From: Batillaria attramentaria
Taxonomy: Eukaryota > Mollusca > Gastropoda > Batillariidae
Direction: 5' to 3'
Length of the DNA stretch: 64,000 bases
Assembly: GCA_018292915.2 (NCBI GenBank)
Contig: JACVVK020000290.1
Location: 623,001-687,000, forward strand
Shown: positions 52,244-60,060 of the stretch, piece by piece
Layout of the letters: each line of letters opens with the position of its first letter
Numbering within the stretch: position 1 is the first letter of the stretch
Translations under genes and position numbers: made by a program
Notes under the pieces: model-generated
What the model saw: the letters and a program-made list of their open reading frames with translations, nothing else
Told to the model about the DNA's origin: nothing
Databases searched by the model: none

Positions 52244-52543
52244 TGCCCCCACCCCTTAAAATAAGAAGAGAAAAACAACTTCAGTTCAAATACATGCTGA
52301 AGGAAACTACGATGTCCACTTTGTCCATGTATGCAAATCATCAAACTCAGGAGTGGACTCCACCAAATGTAGGAAAGAGATAAGGGTTGATATGGTGGAC
52401 AAACCTGTGTCAGCCTCCCTGACTGAAGCCTCAAAAGAGATGGCACGTCCATACAGGTATCTCCCCTCAGTGATGATGTCAGAGGCATTCACCGAGAAGT
52501 CACCACAGCCATCAATCTGAAATACAACCAGCACTAAGTGAGA

Positions 52544-52583
<40 letters not shown>

Positions 52584-54130
52584 GTTTTGGGCAGCACTAA
52601 AGCTGTCTATAAAGTCACAAATTCTACGGTTGTCCCCCCCCCCCCCCCACATGCATGGGGGAAATGTTCTCTTCAAAATTGTCTCCCTTGATGCACAAAT
52701 CTGAGTAATTTGAAATTTTCAAAATCGTTTTGTTTTCATGTTTCACATTTCACCTAAATAGGTACTCACTGCGAAAATGATTAAGGAGAAATCAGAAAGT
52801 TTTTTTATTCTGTTCTCTATCTGGGAGTTTTTTTGTTTTTTTAAAAAAATTGTTTCCAGCTGTCAGCAAACCATTACAGCATGAACTGATCAAAACATCA
52901 CACACACACACACACACATACCCACAGAAGAAACAGAAACAGGTGTACTGACAGGCATACGAAAAGCAATGCAATATCACTGAAGTAATAACGTCAGTGA
53001 CTGAGAAAAGACTTCCCCCACAATAAAATAAAACACAAGAAGCTGTAATCATCAAACAAGGCAAGCAGTATTCTTACCTCATCCATGACAAGGGCGCAAG
53101 GCTCGCCAAATGAACCGTAACCAGTGGTACAGATGTTCAAAGTGAGGAACCCTTTGACTGGTTTCCCATATGTGTACCTGTAGTCATACCAAAAAAACTA
53201 CAAAAGTGAATGCAAGTACAAAACCAAAACAAACAAGAGGAAAAAAACCCCAAGAAAATTGAAACTTTTTAAAAAAATTTTTTATAACAGGAAGACATTC
53301 TTTATAAAGACTTTACAGTGAGTGTTGATCTGAATTTGTGTGTATCTGTTTCTTTTGTGTGTGTATTTTTGGGGTTTGGGTTTTTTCCTTTCATTTTTTT
53401 CCCTTTTTTCCAAACAAAAAACAAAAACAAAAAGGAGGGGGGGGGGGGGGTGAATAAAAGAGAGGGGTAAAAAAAAAAAATTCTTCCAACTGGTCAAACT
53501 TTGACCAAGACCCAGCTGCCACAGGATCTGACTGCATGTACATGTGCCATAGAGAGGTTAGGATACTGATGGCTACAAACCAGTGATGACCATATGTACA
53601 TGTACCATCATACTGCAGGACAGTGACTTACTTAGCACACACAGTGCCTTCTATAACTTCTGAGGTCACCAGGAAGTAAGTCGGTGGCTCCACGATCACC
53701 TCAAATCTAGGAAGAACTGGGGAGAAAAAAACAACAACAACACATAAGCAAACAGGTATGAAAAAAAAATCTGTTACACATACAATGTTGATGTGAAGTC
53801 CTTTGCTTTGTGAGTTTGTTTAGCAAGCAAGCCGTTATATATCCCTGTTACACATACTTTCAGAGGAACAAGTGTTTCTGCATTCTAGTTCTGTTTTACG
53901 GGGAAGATTCTGACTTAAAACTGAAACTTGTACTTTTAAAAAAAAATTGTATACCACAAACTTACAATTTAGAAGGTAAGTAATTCTTTACTCTACACGT
54001 AATTCTTTACTCTACTCCAAATGATCAGCAGTAAGAATGTATTGTTAACAGGAGAAATGTGTACGCAAACAATCACCATTCTGAAGAATCGTGTGTGTGT
54101 GTGATGAATCATGGGCACGTATGTGATGAA

Positions 54131-54172
<42 letters not shown>

Positions 54173-54251
54173 ATGAATCGTGTGTGTGTGTGTGTGTGTG
54201 TGTGTGAGTGATGAATCATGTGTGTGTGTGTGTGTGCGTGCGTGTGATGAA

Positions 54252-54289
<38 letters not shown>

Positions 54290-57200
54290 ATGCACGTGCA
54301 TGTGTGTCTAGCGTGGAATGCAGGTTAGGGCCATGAAATCAGACACTCACCGTATTCCTGCACTTCAAATGTCTGTGTTGTTTTTTCCCCATCCACAGTC
54401 AACTGAATCTGCCATGTCCCCAGTTTCGCTTCGTCGATCAGCTGGAACTCCAGACTGGCCATACCTGACACACAAACACCAACTGCTGTATACTGTCATC
54501 AGGTTATGCAAATTTAGAGTGTACATCAGTGTGGGCGGGCAATACCAAGGTACAAGTACTGCACAAGTGAACATCTGGAGAAAAATGATTGTTGGGTACT
54601 AGAAGTATTTGACACTCTCATCCCAATACACGTAGCTGCAATGCCAGAAGAGATGTTTTATCTAAAAACTATCAGCATCATCTGTGATGTCAATATGATG
54701 TGTTGTTCAACACAAAAAAGGAGAAAAAGGGAGAGAGAGAAAAAACATTACTTTGAATAATGTAGCAACTCACCTTGGGATTCCACGTTTTTGTACTGTT
54801 TGACTTTGAAATCATTTGGGTCTATAATGTACACCTCTTCAATCTGAAACAGAGGGTACCAGAACACTATAAAAATTTGGCCATTAGAAAAGATATATAA
54901 TCATAAAATGAAGAATGGACAATTTGGTCACCAAGCCTCCCCCATCCAGAAGTTACAGAAACAGACAATCAAGCATGTCAGCCAAAGTCGGCTTAAAATT
55001 ACTGACAAGAAAATCCATTTGTGTAATTAGTTAAAACAAAGCGTTACCACACTATCACTTGTTATACAACTAAAGTATAAGAATGCTGTCATATAAGTAC
55101 ATTTACTAAAAACCTGACCAGGGGACCCTACCTCTCCAACTCTTGAGCGAAGATCCCTCTTCATTGTAAGGATTCTGAATTTGACTGAAATCACACAACA
55201 ACATTTGGTCAGAATATACTCATTCAACCAATCAAATAAGGTTAAAACTTCGCATTTGTTCACTATTCAGCCAACTTCTACAAAACAATATTTTATTTGC
55301 GTTCCGTTGGTCAGTCACAAATTGTACTCACTGCTGAGGACTTGCTAAATGAGAGATCATCAAAGTCCTCAGAAAAAAGAAATTTATTGATAATGATATC
55401 ACATAAACACAATGAGTGTGACGCACAAAAACAACAACAAAATAACAAAAAAGGAAAGAAAAGGAAACAGTCCAATACATTTCTACCATGTCTACATTAG
55501 ACCTGTTAAAAAAGATCTTGGGAAAAGTTCTTGCGTCTGAAATGTAAGGTACACACTGTCACAGAAGTGACTGTGTTTTCATACCAGGTGTTTATGTGTG
55601 TGCATGCGTCTTGTTTACCTTGCATTTCTGCAGTGGTGTTTTAGTTCCTGGTTCATTGTAACAACAATAATAAGAATAATAATAATGAGTATTGTAAAGG
55701 CGCTTTCAATTTTCAAAGACTCAATTTCATGAATCGGCTCAAAGCGCCGTGAACTGAACCCAACACGCACACTCATGTGAATCACACGCACTCTCTCACA
55801 CACTGGACATAAACACATTACAATCACGTGGTGCAAAGGGTCAACTCAGCTATTTAAATTTCGGAATTTAGAATGGCATTTATTTTTCAAATTTGGTGGG
55901 CTGAACATTTCCAGAGGAAGCCGGAGTACCCGGAGAGAACCCCCGATGATTGGCCCGAATGAACGGTGCCACATACAAGAAGGAAAAATTCTTCGCCCCA
56001 AGTGGGACTCAAATCCCCGACCTCTCGCATTGGTGACAAGTCTCTTAACCACTAGACCACCGACCGCCCCATTATCGAGTTCACTTTCGTGAAGTCATAG
56101 GTTTGTCAGTTAATAGTTTCCATGTGTAGTCACTGCCTTTTTTGTGAGTAATGGTAGTTATATTGTATTTCGGTTGATGACTAGTTTGTTTCAGTGTGGG
56201 TTGGGACCTGGCGGCGGCTGGCTGTCAGCAGTTTTCCTGGTATATATACTGTTGTCATGGTGCTGTAGTCATGCCGCTGAATGACGTGAGAGTGTGCGAG
56301 AGAATGGCAGATGAGTGAGCAAGTGCATGTGTGTGTGTTTGTGTGCATGTCTTCTTTAATGGAGTAAACTTCGAGCATCCCGGTACTCACTCTTCAGTCT
56401 GGTAATTGCATGCCATCATTCGTGTTCGTTTCCTGCATGGTGTGAATGCGTGAGTATGCGTGGATGGTTGATTGATTGCATGGGTTGCTTTACACTGCCT
56501 CAACAGCCATACACTACATCCTGACAGTAGCAACACATGGTAACCTTGCATTTCGCCTGGGGACAACTACAATAAGTTGTTTTGTAGTTTATGTCTCTCA
56601 TTTGGTGTTTTATTTATCGCTGTGTTGTCCTCATTTAACTCTCACTTAGCCGCTGCTCCTCCTCGCCAATCCGGTACTGGCATGTCACACACACACGCAT
56701 GCACACACACCAACATCAACACACCTCAGTCAACTGAATTCTTACCTGTCTGTCCGGGTTTATAGATGGGTTTGTCAGTCTGTACAAAAGTGATGAGGTT
56801 TTTGCCCTGAACCTCCACCTCTGAGACTGTGAACACATCTGTCTCATTCTGCAGCTGCACCTCGTATTTACCTGGCTGACTGGGGACCTGGAATGTGTTG
56901 CACTGGCTCTCACCTGTTGAAAATTGAAATCAATTCATGAGGAAACAAACAAACAAACATGGGTAAACTGTAATGTGATACATGCGAGATTGGTTGGTTC
57001 TGTTGTTGCTGCTTAGTTTTGTTTCTTTGCAGCATATTCAAACCTCCATATCCCTTCAAACAGAACAAAATACACACTAACACAGGGATGTTGAATGGAG
57101 GCCCCTCTCACACATTATTCATCGAGGAAACTGAGACAGAAGATCCCAGCACTTTCTCTGTCTCAAAAATTCAATTGTTGGGTAACCATTTCGCTTCTAA

Positions 57201-59039
57201 CCACATACACACCTTCATGTGTAAAGTCCGATTTTAAGGTCTAAATGAAAGCCCTAATAAAGGTTGATTAAAACAAATAACTAAATAAACAACTGATATC
57301 GCCTTCAAGTGATGATTATAAACATATCACTAGAACAACGTATTTCTGATCACTCACCGTTTATGTAGGTGTGCTTGTATTCTACTGACACATCTGCCGT
57401 TGGCTCATAAAGAGCGAGAGAGATGACTTGGTCCTCGGCTATCCCATGCAGCGTAAGACAAAACCGTTCCTCGGCGCCCGCCTGCAGAGTCTGCGGCATG
57501 GTCAGCAGGTAACCTAGCCTCATTTCCTCACCTGGGGGTGGTACCTGTACTGGCAATGGAGGGACCATCGGAGATCTGTCACAGAAAACACAAAAATAAA
57601 CCATAAAGAAAATGCCAAAATAACTCTTGTGTAACGAAGCCTGCTTCAGGATCAGCAATGCCCCATTGTGCAAAAAAAAAAAAAAAAAAAAAAAGGTGCA
57701 GTAGTTTCAGACAGATGATGCCACTACTAGGTCAGTGGTCTTCCCAAAGTCTATTATAAACTCTGTGAAGTTGTAATGTTGCCACTGACCCCATGTGACT
57801 CGCAACGGCCTGCCCAAAATTTAAGCCCAAATCAACATACTGCAGCTGGCCCCCACCTCCCGTGCTGGACTTGAAATGAACAGTACCCATGCAGTTTGGC
57901 TCACATCTTAGTAACGACCTTTCAAACAAAAACATTTTCAGAAAAATGTCAAATTCTAAGTTACGCACGTGGCACTTGTACAATGGCTGAAGACCACTCA
58001 CATAAATTTACACATCAAAAGGGCATTGTTCTTGGTCTGACACATTTGCCTTTCATATGAAACTAGGGAAAGGCAAAATGCCAAAGCTGAAACCAGTTTT
58101 GGAGATCTGCCAGTTTGTCTTTCATGAAACCTCAAAGCAAAGCAAAACTGTAACAATTTGTCCTCTCTGGGTGTACAGTGTACTAAGAAACAATGGCACA
58201 AAAATGTGAAGGCTATTTGCAACAACCAGTTTCTAAACAACCACTTGCAAATATCAACCATAGTGGTCCCCCCCCCCCCCCAAAAAAAAAAAGACGACAA
58301 AAGCCAAAACAAACAAAAACAACTACAAAATCCAACAAACACAAAAATATGTTTATGAAGTACGCAACTCTTAGTTGTGAGAAACAACGTACACTACAAT
58401 ACATGATTTGGGATTTAAAAAAAAAAAAAAAAAAATCTAGATCAACTGCACGCACCGTAAGACCAGTGCCATGTTTGGTCCTGATCACAGAGCAAAATGA
58501 GCACCCTGATACATCGGTTGTGTTTGCATTGATCTGCTGCTGCTGCAGCTACTAATGGAGAACGCTGTTAGACACTAGAGTCAGTACGCCCGGGTCACTT
58601 GGGAGAGCCAATTAACACTCTGGACCACCCAGCCTTATTTCCAAATCACCAGAGACAGGACCCCTGTTGACTAAAGCAGCCACGCTGAAGTTTTCTGCCA
58701 TACAAATTCCTTCCCTAATGCTGTAATAATAGAGCCAGTAATGGGTACATTGTGGACTACTGTACTGAGTAATCTGTAATGTGGTTACATGTGGGATGTT
58801 GTACATATATTTTCACTTCTTTCTATGCTCAAGCATGTTTATTGTTAGGGACTACTGGAAAAAAAACAAAAAAAAAACTCAGGGTTGAAAACAACAACAA
58901 CAAAAGGACAGCCGGAACAGAACGAACATTCTACATGTAATAAAAACAGTATCCTATTTTATACATTTACAACACACTGATAACACACGCAGAAAAGCAC
59001 TCCGCACACAAAAAGAAACAAAGAAATAAATGTGCGTGC

Positions 59040-59077
<38 letters not shown>

Positions 59078-59936
59078 TGGTGGGGGGGGGGGACTATGCT
59101 AAGGAGAGACACAGTGCTAACTACCAGTATAAAGGAACCACAGGAAACAAGTCAAACATTATGCTCCCCTCCAAAAAAAAAAGGAAGCACAGAGAAAAAC
59201 AAATAAATCTAGACAAAAAAATGACACAACAACAAAAAAGAAGGGGAAAAACAAAACAAAAAAACTGACTAACCAAAACTGGGAAACAATATGGATGGGG
59301 ATCGAACTAAAGAAGTACATGTAAAACGTAACTCAGTAGTAAACATCAACAAGACTAGCAGTCCCATGGCCATATTCATCCCAAACAGCTTTCCCCAACC
59401 CACTGAGATCAACGCCATGTTCATGATTATTGTTCTTCGTCGGTCACTTCTTTTCCACCATGCTGCCGCAGATTATGTACGGCAGCACTCGCCGGTCTTA
59501 CAAATAGGCTAGTGGATCCGCGCCTGCACACACGGCCGCTGATGAAACAGCTCGGTCCGCAAAAGCCGACACCACCGTTCTATCAAAAATGAAAAGTGCC
59601 GGCGCCTAAGAAACAATCAATAAAGCGCCACCCTTCGGCTCTTCCTAAAATAAAATCGCGTACCAAGCGCACCCCCGTTCTTCCCCTCCCTTTGTTCTCT
59701 CTGGCCCTCGGGTACTTGTACTGGGGCAAGGCATCAGTGACCGTTCAGTGCTGTCTCAGTGGTTCCAGTACTGACTGGCTGTAAAGTCCTCTCAGTGTCG
59801 GCAGACGGCGCACAAACTCCGCCAAAAAGAAAAGAACAAAATGAACGTAATTTGCAGATACTTACTCGGCAAAGATGAAGCCTACGCACGATAGACACAA
59901 CGCCACAAAAGAAAGAGGAAAAGTGAAGTACTCCAT
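24689..59936 (-). CDS. A2M-like thioester protein with alternative bait exons and C345C domain
   Basis: Exons 5' to 3': 59866-59936, 57358-57575, 56746-56913, 55132-55184, 54774-54843, 54351-54464, 53632-53716, 53078-53177, 52405-52516, 51917-52032, 50793-50969, 49785-50009, 49174-49591, 47587-47789, 46663-46812, 46140-46242, 45609-45703, 43556-43631, then 40106-40220 or 38026-38197, then 36957-37185, 36281-36430, 35820-35915, 35480-35531, 35002-35088, 34027-34203, 33521-33746, 32982-33093, 32371-32542, 30956-31170, 29832-30056, 29178-29311, 28363-28456, 27399-27482, 26888-26996, 26545-26661, 26152-26195, 25681-25756, 24986-25132, 24689-24840. All junctions are GT-AG and in phase, giving 1807 or 1788 residues. 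A2M proteins are secreted; bait cleavage triggers protease trapping and thioester coupling. Gene-wide similarity to vertebrate A2M is clear, but the protein is longer (about 1470 in human A2M) because of an insertion and a C345C tail. It could equally be called a TEP or C3-like protein. Confidence 0.93.
25395..25500 (+). mobile_element. SINE-B 3' fragment
   Basis: GGTATTAGGTGGCACTGCAC, CTTCCCCCGGGGGAAGCAGC and AATTTCCCGAAAGGGATAAT followed by poly(A) match the 3' half of the 38485-38797 copy. Confidence 0.85.
26152..29311 (-). CDS. A2M-like exons 31-36: receptor-binding (MG8) domain and linker
   Basis: Exons 29178-29311, 28363-28456, 27399-27482, 26888-26996, 26545-26661 and 26152-26195. Hallmarks are GMTMLTLRMVTGWSVIPDSL, the INFYLDE strand, LDVQQNKDLAVSNPKPAEVQ and IYQYYER (the C-terminal vYDYYe motif of A2M). 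In human A2M the chain ends soon after; here exons 35-36 add a linker to the C345C domain. Confidence 0.92.
27224..27294. repeat. (CA)n microsatellite
   Basis: About 35 uninterrupted CA units in an intron of the A2M-like gene. Confidence 0.98.
28626..28827 (+). repeat. Interspersed repeat, second copy of 2472-2644
   Basis: It begins CAGGGCTTCATACCTGCG and ends near GGAAACCCTGC, so its termini are partly inverted. It matches the intron-1 repeat of the adaptor gene along its length. Confidence 0.55.
29042..29088. repeat. (TG)n microsatellite
   Basis: About 23 units in an intron. Confidence 0.97.
29640..29712. repeat. (TG)n(CG)n microsatellite
   Basis: About 30 TG units followed by alternating GC, a run with Z-DNA potential. 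Confidence 0.97.
29832..32542 (-). CDS. A2M-like exons 28-30: end of thioester domain and CUB
   Basis: Exon 28 (32371-32542) has PEIDTYTLALAAYANTLYD. Exon 29 (30956-31170) has SAPSAEVEMTAYALLATLAY and NQQSAFGGYSSTQ. Exon 30 (29832-30056) starts DTVVGLNALSEFAALAY. These are the alpha-alpha barrel helices and the GG(Y/F)SSTQDT signature of the family. Confidence 0.93.
30440..30525 (+). mobile_element. Degenerate SINE-B 3' end abutting SINE-A
   Basis: GGTGGCACTGTATGGCAGC and CTCAGGGGAAGCAGCCTAAATTTCCCAG are a decayed SINE-B tail lying directly before the SINE-A head. Confidence 0.5.
30528..30912 (+). mobile_element. SINE-A, full copy
   Basis: A tRNA-like head has box A (TAGTGGTTAGG) and box B (GGTTCGAGTCC). 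The body includes ATTCGGGGTTCTCTC and the AAATTTAAAAATA block, and the tail ends TACTCATTTATTATTATTA. It is the same family as 55665-56070 and 6768-6985. Confidence 0.85.
31533..31848 (-). mobile_element. SINE-C, tRNA-derived
   Basis: On the minus strand a head GTAGTGTAGTGGTTATCACT and box B GGGTTCGAATCCC is followed by a roughly 230-bp body containing CAAGCGGGATATTTCTTACC and GCCGGCACCGCAGGTGCCG, the latter an inverted repeat. The head resembles tRNA-Val-type genes, but the anticodon arm is not intact. Outer limits are approximate. Confidence 0.7.
32095..32163. repeat. (TG)n microsatellite
   Basis: More than 30 TG units in an intron. Confidence 0.97.
32982..33746 (-). CDS. A2M-like exons 26-27: thioester domain with Ser at catalytic position
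   Basis: Exon 26 (33521-33746) has HADGSFSAFGERGNKAGSTW and LTAFVVKSFAQAKPYIFID. Exon 27 (32982-33093) has GQVFSSYLKGGLGKEENEAA and LSAYVLIALLQAG. The FSSYLKGG segment aligns with C3 IHQEMIGG and A2M LNNAIKGG, so the catalytic His of C3/C4B (Asn in A2M) is Ser 1253 here. Confidence 0.88.
33865..33915. repeat. (CA)n microsatellite
   Basis: About 25 CA units between the exons at 34027-34203 and 33521-33746. Confidence 0.97.
34027..34203 (-). CDS. A2M-like exon 25: thioester site
   Basis: It encodes MPTGCGEQNMVGFTPNIYVL. GCGEQ (34133-34147; Cys 1134 of the longer isoform) is the intact internal thioester. The adjacent NM and NIYVL match A2M rather than the looser TEP forms. The thioester should form covalent bonds once the bait is cut. 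Confidence 0.97.
34890..34983 (+). mobile_element. SINE/LINE 3' tail fragment
   Basis: GTGCCCTACAAATACCATTT followed by (ATT)n is a typical 3' end of invertebrate retroposons. The rest is too short to classify. Confidence 0.4.
35153..35390. repeat. Pair of (TG)n/(CG)n microsatellites
   Basis: There are TG runs at about 35153-35200 and 35327-35370, each passing into GCGTGC or GCGCGC alternations. Confidence 0.95.
36957..37185 (-). CDS. A2M-like exon 20: MG7/CUB start
   Basis: It encodes ETGSAELMHTIPDTITRW, ICISDVAGFGLSP, FQPFFLSFNLPYNAVRGE and VTVYNYLDKC, which follow A2M closely. It accepts phase 2 from either bait exon. Confidence 0.93.
37395..37450 (+). mobile_element. LINE 3' end fragment
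   Basis: GGACAATAAAGTATTTTTG followed by TGAATT-type tail repeats resembles the tail of the Rex1-like element at 48035-49058. Confidence 0.45.
37853..37925 (+). mobile_element. SINE-D 3' fragment
   Basis: CCCCGTCTTTGATATCACCC, GTGGTGGAAAAGGACAT and AAACACC match the 3' half of the full copy at 63141-63312. Confidence 0.8.
38026..38197 (-). CDS. Alternative bait exon 2 (downstream, Pro/hydrophobic)
   Basis: The 172-nt exon (acceptor ATACAAG, donor GTAGGC) encodes DMQMGLPPAVGLPGPAAVPM, then QTLPETAPILARGG and a DLRTY leader to FPETWLWDLMTIG. It has only two Arg before FPETW and many Pro/Ala/Gly/Leu, so a different protease range is likely. Including this exon together with 40106-40220, or skipping both, breaks the reading frame. 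Confidence 0.87.
38293..38962 (+). mobile_element. CAGGGCTT MITE, copy 2, with nested SINE-B
   Basis: It begins CAGGGCTTAAAATGATCC and ends GGAAGATTTTTAATCCCTG; AAGTA flanks both sides. A SINE-B (about 38485-38797) splits it. It lies in the intron between the two bait exons. Confidence 0.65.
38485..38797 (+). mobile_element. SINE-B, longest copy
   Basis: A head with GTAGCGCATC and a box B-like TTTCGAGCCC is followed by GGTCGAGCTTGTGATATG, TGCTCATCGGGGGTTTCCTC, CTTCCCCCGGGGGAAGCAGC and GAATTTCCCGAAAGGGACAA, then TAAAGTAGT and poly(A). The CCCCCGGGGG core is self-complementary. Confidence 0.85.
40106..40220 (-). CDS. Alternative bait exon 1 (upstream, Arg-containing)
   Basis: The 115-nt exon (acceptor TTTTCTCCAG, donor GTAGGT) encodes a short bait with AARVENRLETGRATDSGSPP and then PTVRTD, followed by FPETWLWDLVSVG. 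Four Arg residues suggest exposure to trypsin-like proteases. Entry and exit phases equal those of 38026-38197. FPETWLWD is the conserved strand after the bait in A2M and TEP proteins. Confidence 0.87.
41587..41647. repeat. (TG)n microsatellite
   Basis: About 28 TG units, with GAGTG interruptions at the left end. Confidence 0.96.
42108..42866 (+). mobile_element. Harbinger-like element with MADF first exon
   Basis: The ends GGGCCCTTGCACACT and (inverse) GGCCGGTGCACACT extend to about 50 bp of imperfect inverted repeat rich in CGCG. TTAA flanks both sides (42104-42107, 42867-42870), compatible with a TTA duplication. At 42341 an ORF starts MAELREDEMFRLIDLYREQE, then NLYNFQLDSYHSRR, the start of a MADF/Myb-like domain, and meets a GTATGC donor-like site before running to a stop. 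A CCAAT box lies upstream. PIF/Harbinger elements carry such a second protein; the transposase is absent. Confidence 0.7.
43556..43631 (-). CDS. A2M-like exon 18: upstream border of bait region
   Basis: It encodes QMGMLVLTNLELETRPCSRQ and then VPIYY, matching the A2M segment that precedes the bait. It ends in phase 1, so the following exon must supply two bases. Both bait exons do. Confidence 0.85.
43762..44110. mobile_element. MITE with 70-bp perfect palindrome
   Basis: TTAGTGCCAT flanks both sides (43752-43761, 44111-44120). The ends TCAGTTGGT and ACCAACTGA are inverted. GGGGTGCAAATG occurs repeatedly inside in both orientations. 43791-43860 is a perfect palindrome with 23-bp arms around (AT)12. 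A 10-bp duplication recalls Mutator-like elements. Confidence 0.7.
44207..44578 (+). mobile_element. CAGGGCTT MITE, copy 3
   Basis: It starts AGACTTAAAATGATCC and ends GGAAGATTTCAAGCCCTG. The internal blocks CTGTGCAATTTGGTGC and AGGTGGAAATC are shared with the copies at 910 and 38293. Confidence 0.65.
45137..45410 (+). mobile_element. SINE-B copy
   Basis: The head is truncated. Box B GGGTTCGAGCC, GGTCGAGCTTGTGATATG, CTTCCCCCGGGGGAAGCAGC and the AGGGACAATAAAGTAGT tail are present, followed by an A-rich end. Confidence 0.85.
45609..46812 (-). CDS. A2M-like exons 15-17: MG6 and acidic linker
   Basis: Exon 15 (46663-46812) carries PGSVCGVGVVDKSVNILGG, the conserved VDkSV strand of MG6 (residues 743-747). 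Exon 16 (46140-46242) is a charged helix with one Cys. Exon 17 (45609-45703) begins EEEQDGEDEDE and ends YVDAIQAFK. There is no CC...CC anaphylatoxin pattern where C3 has one. Confidence 0.88.
46575..46652. repeat. (CA)n microsatellite
   Basis: About 38 CA units with single TG and CG interruptions, ending 10 bp from the donor of the exon at 46663. Confidence 0.96.
46903..46961. repeat. (TG)n microsatellite
   Basis: About 29 uninterrupted TG units. Confidence 0.97.
48035..49058 (+). pseudogene. Rex1/CR1-type LINE, 3' portion with frameshift
   Basis: It starts inside the reverse transcriptase (FVDWCQNAFLQLNIDKTKDM, then YRYLGT). It shifts frame, continues KAHQRLYFLRKLRHFKVDN and FYRAFIESVLAFSLVCWFGN, and ends RYRQSFVANAITLVNSDL. 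The 3' tail GGGACAATAAAGATTTATTG is followed by AATTG repeats. Family placement is by motif memory; the element is broken and 5'-truncated. A long G run (about 48822-48861) lies in its 3' UTR. Confidence 0.85.
49174..49591 (-). CDS. A2M-like exon 13: Pro/Glu/Thr-rich insertion with RRKR site
   Basis: The exon starts with the conserved MG5 strand VMSRGRIVYSG, then runs about 110 residues of Pro, Glu, Thr and Ala with imperfect AEEPT-like repeats, and ends VYRRKRSY. MG5 resumes in the next exon (47587-47789) with SSVQITIP and FSLLVYYIRDDGETVADS. In A2M this loop is only a few residues. RRKR (residues 637-640) fits the furin consensus RxKR. In C3 the inter-chain site lies later, before the anaphylatoxin domain, so this position is unusual. 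The insert could be an O-glycosylated linker. Confidence 0.85.
50048..50242. mobile_element. Mariner/pogo-like MITE next to exon 12
   Basis: TA flanks both sides. The ends start CAGTACAACTTC and, inverted, CAGTAGAACCTC, continuing TTTTGGGTGACCACC on both. CAGT(N)GAACCTC termini with TA target are typical of Tc1/mariner relatives. The element ends 38 bp from the acceptor of the exon at 49785-50009. Confidence 0.75.
51168..51350. repeat. About 65-bp tandem repeat, nearly 3 units
   Basis: AGTGGATAAACAAGAACAAC, CCACAGCCATCACAACTCAT and ACACTGCCATAATCAAT repeat in order with few changes. It lies in an intron. Confidence 0.9.
51405..51795 (+). mobile_element. SINE-like element (SINE-E)
   Basis: A degenerate tRNA-like start (CTGGTGGTCAAGGCATC) leads to a 3' end TAGATTGTAAGGAGCCTAGA, then GGGCACCCTATCAGTATTAT and (ATT)n, a common invertebrate retroposon tail. 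Limits are approximate. Confidence 0.45.
52183..52241. repeat. (CA)n microsatellite
   Basis: About 29 CA units. Confidence 0.97.
54094..54302. repeat. Compound TG / TGATGAATC repeat
   Basis: TG runs alternate with GATGAATCGTG or GATGAATCATG at least five times, forming a compound repeat just 3' of the exon at 54351-54464. Confidence 0.95.
55665..56070 (-). mobile_element. SINE-A, full copy
   Basis: On the minus strand the head has GTCTAGTGGTTAAGAGACTT and a box B-like GAGTCCCAC; the tail ends in (ATT)n. It shares GAACCCCGATGATTGGCC-like and CTATTTAAATTTCGGAATT blocks with the other copies. Confidence 0.85.
56746..57575 (-). CDS. A2M-like exons 2-3: MG1 and start of MG2
   Basis: Exon 2 (57358-57575) begins MG1 with LGYLLTMPQTLQAGAEERFC. 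Exon 3 (56746-56913) ends in TFVQTDKPIYKPGQT (TDKPIYKPGQT at residues 142-152), the hallmark start of MG2 in A2M, C3 and TEP proteins. This motif alone places the gene in the superfamily. Confidence 0.95.
59032..59090. repeat. (TG)n plus G run
   Basis: GTGCGTGCGTG, about 16 TG units, then a run of G. Confidence 0.95.
59866..59936 (-). CDS. A2M-like exon 1: signal peptide
   Basis: The exon encodes MEYFTFPLSFVALCLSCVGF and then IFA, a hydrophobic secretion signal of about 23 residues. The donor is GTAAGT. ATG 59936 is the natural start: the core follows at once and the downstream exon joins in phase. It implies a secreted protein. Confidence 0.9.
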
Positions 59937-60060
59937 AATGCTTTGGTACTGTTGAGGAGGCGACGGCCAAACGTCGTCTGCTTCAGCCCGCGCTCTCAGA
60001 CGGCGTTATAAGTCACGTGCTGTGACGTCGCGAGGTTTGCGCAGTTTGTTACGCACTGTG
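59937..60060 (-). promoter_or_regulatory. Putative promoter of the A2M-like gene
   Basis: On the minus strand, upstream of ATG 59936, there is a TTATAAC TATA-like box (60005-60011). About 10 bp further upstream are a CACGTG E-box (60014-60019) and an adjoining CGACGTCA CRE-like site (60022-60029). Spacing suggests transcription begins near 59975. This is motif recognition only. Confidence 0.4.
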